A stretch of 64,000 nt of DNA from DATHTK01 sp035463295 (GTDB lineage: Bacteria; Actinomycetota; Rubrobacteria; Rubrobacterales; Rubrobacteraceae): positions 1 through 64,000 of the forward strand of contig DATHTK010000021.1 of NCBI GenBank assembly GCA_035463295.1. Reading direction: 5' to 3'. The position numbers and the translations under genes were made by a program. The notes below the pieces were generated by a model. The model did no database searches and was not told the DNA's origin. It saw nothing but the letters and a program-made list of their open reading frames with translations. Position 1 is the stretch's first letter. The number at the start of each line of letters is the position of its first letter. Positions 60,283-64,000 of this stretch are shown piece by piece.

Positions 60283-61050
60283 ATGGGAGGGTTCTTCTCG
60301 GTAGCCTGGGCCGTAGCGCGGCGTCAGATCTACAAGTACTTCGCGAACCCCGCTTTTCTTGCGCCGGCGGCGTTCCCGATCTTCTTCTTCGTCGCCTTTG
60401 CGGGTGGTCTCACGCGGGTCGGCGACGTCCCCGGATTCGACTACGCTGCGGGCTACGTCGCCTTCCAGTACGTCTGGGCGCTTCTGCAGGCGGTGGCGAT
60501 GGGCGGAGCCTTCACAGGGTTCTCGATCGCCGGGGACTTCGAGAACGGCTTCGCCAAACGGCTCATGCTCGCCGCCTCGAACCGCCGCGGGATAATTCTC
60601 GGCTATGCCATCGCCTCGCTCGTGCGGGCCGCCTTCACCGGGGTTCTCGTTACCGTCATCGCGCTTATCGCCGGCATCCCCATAAGCGGCGGCTACGACC
60701 TGTTCGGCCTGATCGGGCTGGTCGTACTTGTGAACGTCGCGGCGACGCTGTTCGGCTCCGGGGTAGCGATGTTGCTGCGCACCCAGCAAGCGGGGCCGGT
60801 GATCCGGACGCCCATCTTTATGGTCCTGTTTCTCGCTCCGGTCTTCGTACCGCTGAACCTGCTCGCCGGGTGGCTGGAGGCGGTCGCTCGTCTGAATCCC
60901 TTCACCACGATTCTCGCCTCGGCCCGCGGCTTTCTCGCCGGCGAACCGGTGAGCGCCGCCGCAGCCTACTTGATCGCCCTCGCTCTCGTCCTGGTCTTCG
61001 CCCTCTGGGCCCTCTTCGGGCTGCGCCGCGCGGAGAAGGCGGGCAGCTAG
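60283..61050 (+). CDS. ABC-2 permease 2
   Basis: A 255-residue membrane protein begins MGGFFSVAWAVARRQIYKYF and has the family features FENGFAKRLMLAASNRRGII and ARLNPFTTILASARGFLAGE. ATG at 60283 is 2 bases after the first permease. Two different permeases suggest a heterodimeric membrane unit. The stop overlaps the next start (TAGTG). Confidence 0.9.
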   Translation: MGGFFSVAWAVARRQIYKYFANPAFLAPAAFPIFFFVAFAGGLTRVGDVPGFDYAAGYVAFQYVWALLQAVAMGGAFTGFSIAGDFENGFAKRLMLAASNRRGIILGYAIASLVRAAFTGVLVTVIALIAGIPISGGYDLFGLIGLVVLVNVAATLFGSGVAMLLRTQQAGPVIRTPIFMVLFLAPVFVPLNLLAGWLEAVARLNPFTTILASARGFLAGEPVSAAAAYLIALALVLVFALWALFGLRRAEKAGS

Positions 61051-61499
61051 TGGCGCGGGGGCGCGTCTTCACCCCTACGGTCGCCGCCGCCCAGAGCTGG
61101 GCCACGCGCTTTCACACATTCGCCTACCGCGCCTCGGGCGGCAGGGTCGGTGGGCGCCTCCTGGGGTGCCCCGTTCTGCTCCTGATCACGAAGGGGCGCA
61201 GGTCCGGCAGAGAGACGACGACCCCACTTCTCTACCTTGTAGATGGCGGGAACATCGTCGTCGTAGCTTCGAACGGCGGCGCCGCGAGCCACCCAGACTG
61301 GTGGTTGAACCTCACGGCGAACCCCGAAGCGGACGTCGAGATCTCGCGCAAGAAGATGCAGGTGCGCGCGGAGGAGGTCGAGGGCGCGGAGAAACACCGG
61401 CTCTGGAAGCGGCTCGTCGAGATGTATCCTTCTTATGCCGCCTACCAGAGCAAGACTGACCGCGAGATCCCGGTTATCGTTCTGCATCCCGCCGGCTGA
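61050..61499 (+). CDS. Deazaflavin (F420)-type nitroreductase family protein
   Basis: A 149-residue split-barrel protein of the DDN-like family: LLLITKGRRSGRETTTPLLY is the cofactor-phosphate binding signature, then VASNGGAASHPDWWLNLTAN. Members use F420 or act as F420-dependent oxidoreductases; the substrate is unknown. GTG start overlaps the permease stop, so it is the last gene of the exporter operon, perhaps modifying the exported compound. Confidence 0.88.
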   Translation: MARGRVFTPTVAAAQSWATRFHTFAYRASGGRVGGRLLGCPVLLLITKGRRSGRETTTPLLYLVDGGNIVVVASNGGAASHPDWWLNLTANPEADVEISRKKMQVRAEEVEGAEKHRLWKRLVEMYPSYAAYQSKTDREIPVIVLHPAG

Positions 61500-61516
61500 C
61501 GAGAGAGGGAGCCCGA

Positions 61517-61840
61517 GTGAAGACCATATCCACGAGAGAGCTGAAGGAGAAGATGGACAGGGGGGACGATTTTCTGCTACTCGAGGTGCTCGGGGAGGCG
61601 GCCTACGAGCGGGTGCACCTGCCGGGCGCGGTCCGGTTCCAGAACATGGAGCAGGTCGAGGACCTCGCGCCTGACAAGAGCGCCGAGATAATCGCCTACT
61701 GCTCGAACTTCAACTGACACTCCTCGACGCGGGTCGTCCGTGAGCTGACGTCCAGGGGCTACGAGAACGCCTGCGACTACGAGGGCGGTAAGCGCGACTG
61801 GATCGAGGCCGGTCATCCCGCCGAGGGCACGGACGCGTAG
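61517..61840 (+). CDS. Rhodanese-like protein with in-frame TGA (possible Sec or nonsense)
   Basis: GTG at 61517 has GAGAGAGGGAG upstream. The first 66 codons give a rhodanese domain (ISTRELKEKMDRGDDFLLLE, HLPGAV, IIAYCSNFN) and reach TGA at 61715-61717. Translation in the same frame continues as HSSTRVVRELTSRGYENACD then YEGGKRDWIEAGHP and ends at TAG 61838-61840, completing the domain. Relatives usually have Cys where TGA stands (YCSNFNC-SS). It is either a Sec codon or a stop mutation. A small hairpin at 61728-61742 follows the TGA. Confidence 0.7.
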
Positions 61841-61928
61841 CGGCGGGCGATTCCGGACACCCTCGCTCTCCGGGTCGGCGAGCTAGCTCGCGCGCGTGTG
61901 CTACGCGAAGGAGGGACGGAACAGGAGA

Positions 61929-63053
61929 TCACATCCCGCTCGACCGCGGAACGTCGGACTTCCGCGGCTCTGCAAGGAGGCGCCGGAGTCCCTCCGCGAA
62001 CGGCGGCTCGACGACGCCCTTCTCGGTGATGATGGCCGTCACCAGCTCGTGAGGCGTAACGTCGAAGGCCGGGTGGGCGGCCCTTACGCCCTCGGGCGCG
62101 AGCGAGAGCCCCGCGAGGTGGGTGACCTCGCCCGGGTCGCGTTGCTCTATCGGGATGTCCTCACCGCTCGCGAGACCCATGTCCACCGTCGAGGTCGGTG
62201 CGGCGACGTAGAAGGGGATGTCGTGGGCGCGGGCGAGCACCGCGAGCCCGTAGGTGCCGATCTTGTTCGCCACGTCGCCGTTCGCCACGACGCGGTCAGC
62301 CCCGACGATGATGCAGTCAACCTCTCCGCGCCGCATGAAGTAGCCGGCCATGCTGTCCGTGATCAGGGTGAGCGGGATTCCGATCTGCTGCAGCTCCCAG
62401 GCCGTGAGGCGCGAGCCCTGAAGAAAGGGCCGCGTCTCGTCCACGAAGACGTGCAACGCCTTGCCCCCCTCGTAGGCCGTCCGGATAGGGGCCAGCGCCG
62501 TCCCGTAGCCCGTCGTCGCCAGGCCTCCTGCGTTGCAGTGCGTCAGAACCCGCGTCCCCGAACGCAAGAGCGCCGCTCCGTGCTCGCCGATGGCCCGGCA
62601 CGTCCGCTCGTCCTCGTCGTAGATCTCGTACGCCTCGGCGAGCAGCCGAGCCGCGAGGGCCTCCACCGCCTCCTCAGGCCGTCCTTCCCGCGCGACCCGC
62701 AGAATCCGCGCGGTCGCCCAACTGAGATTGAAGGCCGTCGGCCGCGAGGCGTCCAGCGTATTCTTTGCCTCCGCCAGGTGATTCAGCAGCCCGGCTCGGT
62801 CTCCGGCTACCCACTTCCGGGCTGCAAGGGCCATTCCGTAGGCCGCGGTCACCCCGATTGCTGGCGCGCCGCGCACGACCATCGAGCGGATCGCGCCGGC
62901 GACCTCTTCGACCGTGGTACAACGCACGACCTCGCAGGCGTGGGGTAGCTTGGTCTGATCTATGAGACACACCGCGCCGGGCTCCCACCACACGGTCCGC
63001 ACGGCGTCCTCCCCGAGCGCTCGCCGGACTCCGTCACCCACGCCGAGGAGCAT
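61929..63053 (-). CDS. mtnA: S-methyl-5-thioribose-1-phosphate isomerase
   Basis: A 374-residue methionine-salvage isomerase (aldose to ketose): VVRGAPAIGVTAAYGMALAA, catalytic Cys in VLTHCNAGGLATTGYGTAL and catalytic Asp in IIVGADRVVANGDVANKIGT. ATG at 63051-63053 gives the family-like N-terminus. The longer frame to 63440 crosses the tRNA gene and is not real. No other salvage gene is in the window. Confidence 0.94.
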   Translation of the reverse strand: MLLGVGDGVRRALGEDAVRTVWWEPGAVCLIDQTKLPHACEVVRCTTVEEVAGAIRSMVVRGAPAIGVTAAYGMALAARKWVAGDRAGLLNHLAEAKNTLDASRPTAFNLSWATARILRVAREGRPEEAVEALAARLLAEAYEIYDEDERTCRAIGEHGAALLRSGTRVLTHCNAGGLATTGYGTALAPIRTAYEGGKALHVFVDETRPFLQGSRLTAWELQQIGIPLTLITDSMAGYFMRRGEVDCIIVGADRVVANGDVANKIGTYGLAVLARAHDIPFYVAAPTSTVDMGLASGEDIPIEQRDPGEVTHLAGLSLAPEGVRAAHPAFDVTPHELVTAIITEKGVVEPPFAEGLRRLLAEPRKSDVPRSSGM

Positions 63054-63146
63054 ATCCCGGTCGGCGCACTTGTACAACTCGAGGATCCGGGAACCCGGAA
63101 AGGTGCCGCCACGTTCTCTGGTAAACTTCGCTGGCAGCGACTTTCC

Positions 63147-63237
63147 GGAGAGGTGTCCGAGTTGGCCGAAGGAGCGCGACTGGAAATCGCGTAGGCGGTT
63201 TGAAGCCGTCTCGTGGGTTCGAATCCCACCCTCTCCG
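63147..63237 (+). tRNA. tRNA-Ser (anticodon GGA)
   Basis: 91 bases fold as a class II tRNA: acceptor GGAGAGG (63147-63153) pairs with CCTCTCC (63230-63236), G discriminator at 63237, anticodon loop CTGGAAA with anticodon GGA, a long variable arm (GGCGGTTTGAAGCCGTC) and T-arm GTGGGTTCGAATCCCAC. CCA is not encoded. A T-rich stretch follows (TTTTCCCTTTATTTG). TAAACT at 63122-63127 is a likely -10 box. Confidence 0.96.
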
Positions 63238-63371
63238 CTTTTCCCTTTATTTGCAGGTAAATATTGGTGCTGTCCGCCGGCTGGTAGAAGGGCCCCGGAT
63301 ACGTCCGAGGTCCTATTAGTGCAACCGATCCAACCAGAGCGCCATACTGTCTGGCGAAGCTGGGAGGAGAT

Positions 63372-63566
63372 ATGAAAGACACCTACCGCTACGTCATCCA
63401 TGCCTACGAGGACGCACGCCAGAGGCGCCCCATAAAGCACCAGTACGGGGGCACCACCGTCCTAACCGACGGCGCCAGGGCGCTCGAGCGGGCCGAGGTG
63501 CTCGCCAGGGAGTTCCCCGGCGGGTGGGTCTATATCCACGTCGAGTACAGAGAGATGAAGGAGTAG
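63372..63566 (+). CDS. Small hypothetical protein, 64 aa
   Basis: MKDTYRYVIHAYEDARQRRP begins a compact protein that ends PGGWVYIHVEYREMKE. No known family comes to mind; the strand pattern suggests a small alpha-beta fold. ATG has GGGAGGAG directly upstream. An inverted repeat CGCCA-TACTGTC-TGGCG (about 63341-63357) just before it may hold a promoter. Confidence 0.6.
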   Translation: MKDTYRYVIHAYEDARQRRPIKHQYGGTTVLTDGARALERAEVLAREFPGGWVYIHVEYREMKE

Positions 63567-63719
63567 ATGGCGCCCGACGAGTAGCATCGGGAAGAGTGAT
63601 GGACCTCTACCGACTCGGATTGCCAGGCGACTGATGCCGGCCTCTATGCACTCGACCGCGTGGAAGGTGTTCTCCTATGTTCTTACGTGCGGGATTTCCG
63701 GAAGTACGCTAGTCTGAGG

Positions 63720-64000
63720 TCATCGAACCCTGGGTCGGGACTCGGCACTGGCGGTCGCCAGCACCTGCCTGGGATGGCGCGAGAGGTTGCGCGGCCCGTA
63801 GATGAGAACTACCACGACAGCCGCAACCCACAACACAATGGTCATCATGAGGTTGATGTGCACGGTCTGGGCGGCGGCCTCGGCGGCGCTCGGCGGCTCG
63901 ACCGAGTACTCGGGCAAGACATTCCACAGCCGCGAAGAAGCGTTGAGCACCGCGTGCAGCAGTATTGCCATCAGCACGCTCCCCCCTGTGCTGTTGAACA
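63720..64000 (-). CDS. CPBP-family intramembrane protease, partial
   Basis: Only the C-terminal part lies in the window; the 5' end runs off the right edge. FNSTGGSVLMAILLHAVLNA matches the last conserved block of CPBP/Abi-type glutamic membrane proteases (the HxxxN motif in HAVLN). A further membrane helix follows (NLMMTIVLWVAAVVVVLIYG) and a basic tail. The N-terminal EExxxR motif is not visible. Confidence 0.75.
   Translation of the reverse strand, partial: FNSTGGSVLMAILLHAVLNASSRLWNVLPEYSVEPPSAAEAAAQTVHINLMMTIVLWVAAVVVVLIYGPRNLSRHPRQVLATASAESRPRVR

Noticed and set aside
63054..63440. N-terminal extension of mtnA through the tRNA-Ser gene
   Set aside because: The extension is antisense to a well-formed tRNA and unlike the MtnA N-terminus.

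Overview
The window is high-GC, gene-dense bacterial chromosome from an aerobic actinobacterium. A Rubrobacter-like member of the Rubrobacteria fits best: there are many GTG/TTG starts and start/stop overlaps, apparently leaderless promoters with TAnACT-type -10 boxes, a deazaflavin (F420)-type oxidoreductase, and two aerobic CO-dehydrogenase gene sets. This assignment rests on gene content and composition, not on a marker gene. There is no rRNA, no CRISPR array and no recognisable insertion sequence; one tRNA-Ser lies near the right end.

Layout. 1-3.7 kb: partial slipin, two small hypotheticals, an AT-rich gap, a fatty acid desaturase, a cold-shock protein and an unlisted Lys-rich mini-protein. 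3.7-17.9 kb: a CO-dehydrogenase island. A form II set (coxS-L-M, coxD, coxE, split XdhC) is followed by a form I set (coxM-S-L), then an XdhC-YHS fusion, two MocA-like nucleotidyltransferases and coxG. 17.9-25.3 kb: a copper locus (multicopper oxidase, SHOCT protein, two-component system with a Met-rich sensor loop, copZ, csoR, copA) with two near-identical C-tract operator candidates. 25.4-28.1 kb: a metallophosphoesterase and hydrolase among decayed genes (NmrA-like, MocR-like). 28.2-35.3 kb: GNAT, SIS sugar isomerase, EamA exporter, VTT protein, cysteine hydrolase, and a Ser/Thr kinase coupled to an ABC exporter, with a poly-Arg mini-protein next door. 35.5-40.2 kb: a second two-component pair and topB. 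40.3-47.1 kb: FAD oxidase, ABC-2 exporter, mannosyltransferase, MFS exporter and acyltransferase.

47.3-51.8 kb is the most unusual part: folB, a stand-alone RibD-type reductase, an MDR dehydrogenase, a PTPS/QueD paralog that lacks the usual catalytic triad, and a GT4 glycosyltransferase fused to a methyltransferase. This looks like a pathway for a glycosylated, methylated pterin-like metabolite. 51.8-56.9 kb: Ca2+/H+ antiporter, PHP phosphatase, AlaX, DUF192 lipoprotein, membrane protein, GalT-like protein. 57.2 kb: a c-di-GMP-I riboswitch in front of a decayed signal-peptide ORF. 57.6-64 kb: SDR, ABC-2 exporter, F420-type oxidoreductase, a rhodanese with an in-frame TGA where relatives carry Cys, mtnA, tRNA-Ser, a small hypothetical and a partial CPBP protease.

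No database search was possible. Family names come from motifs and remembered family features.
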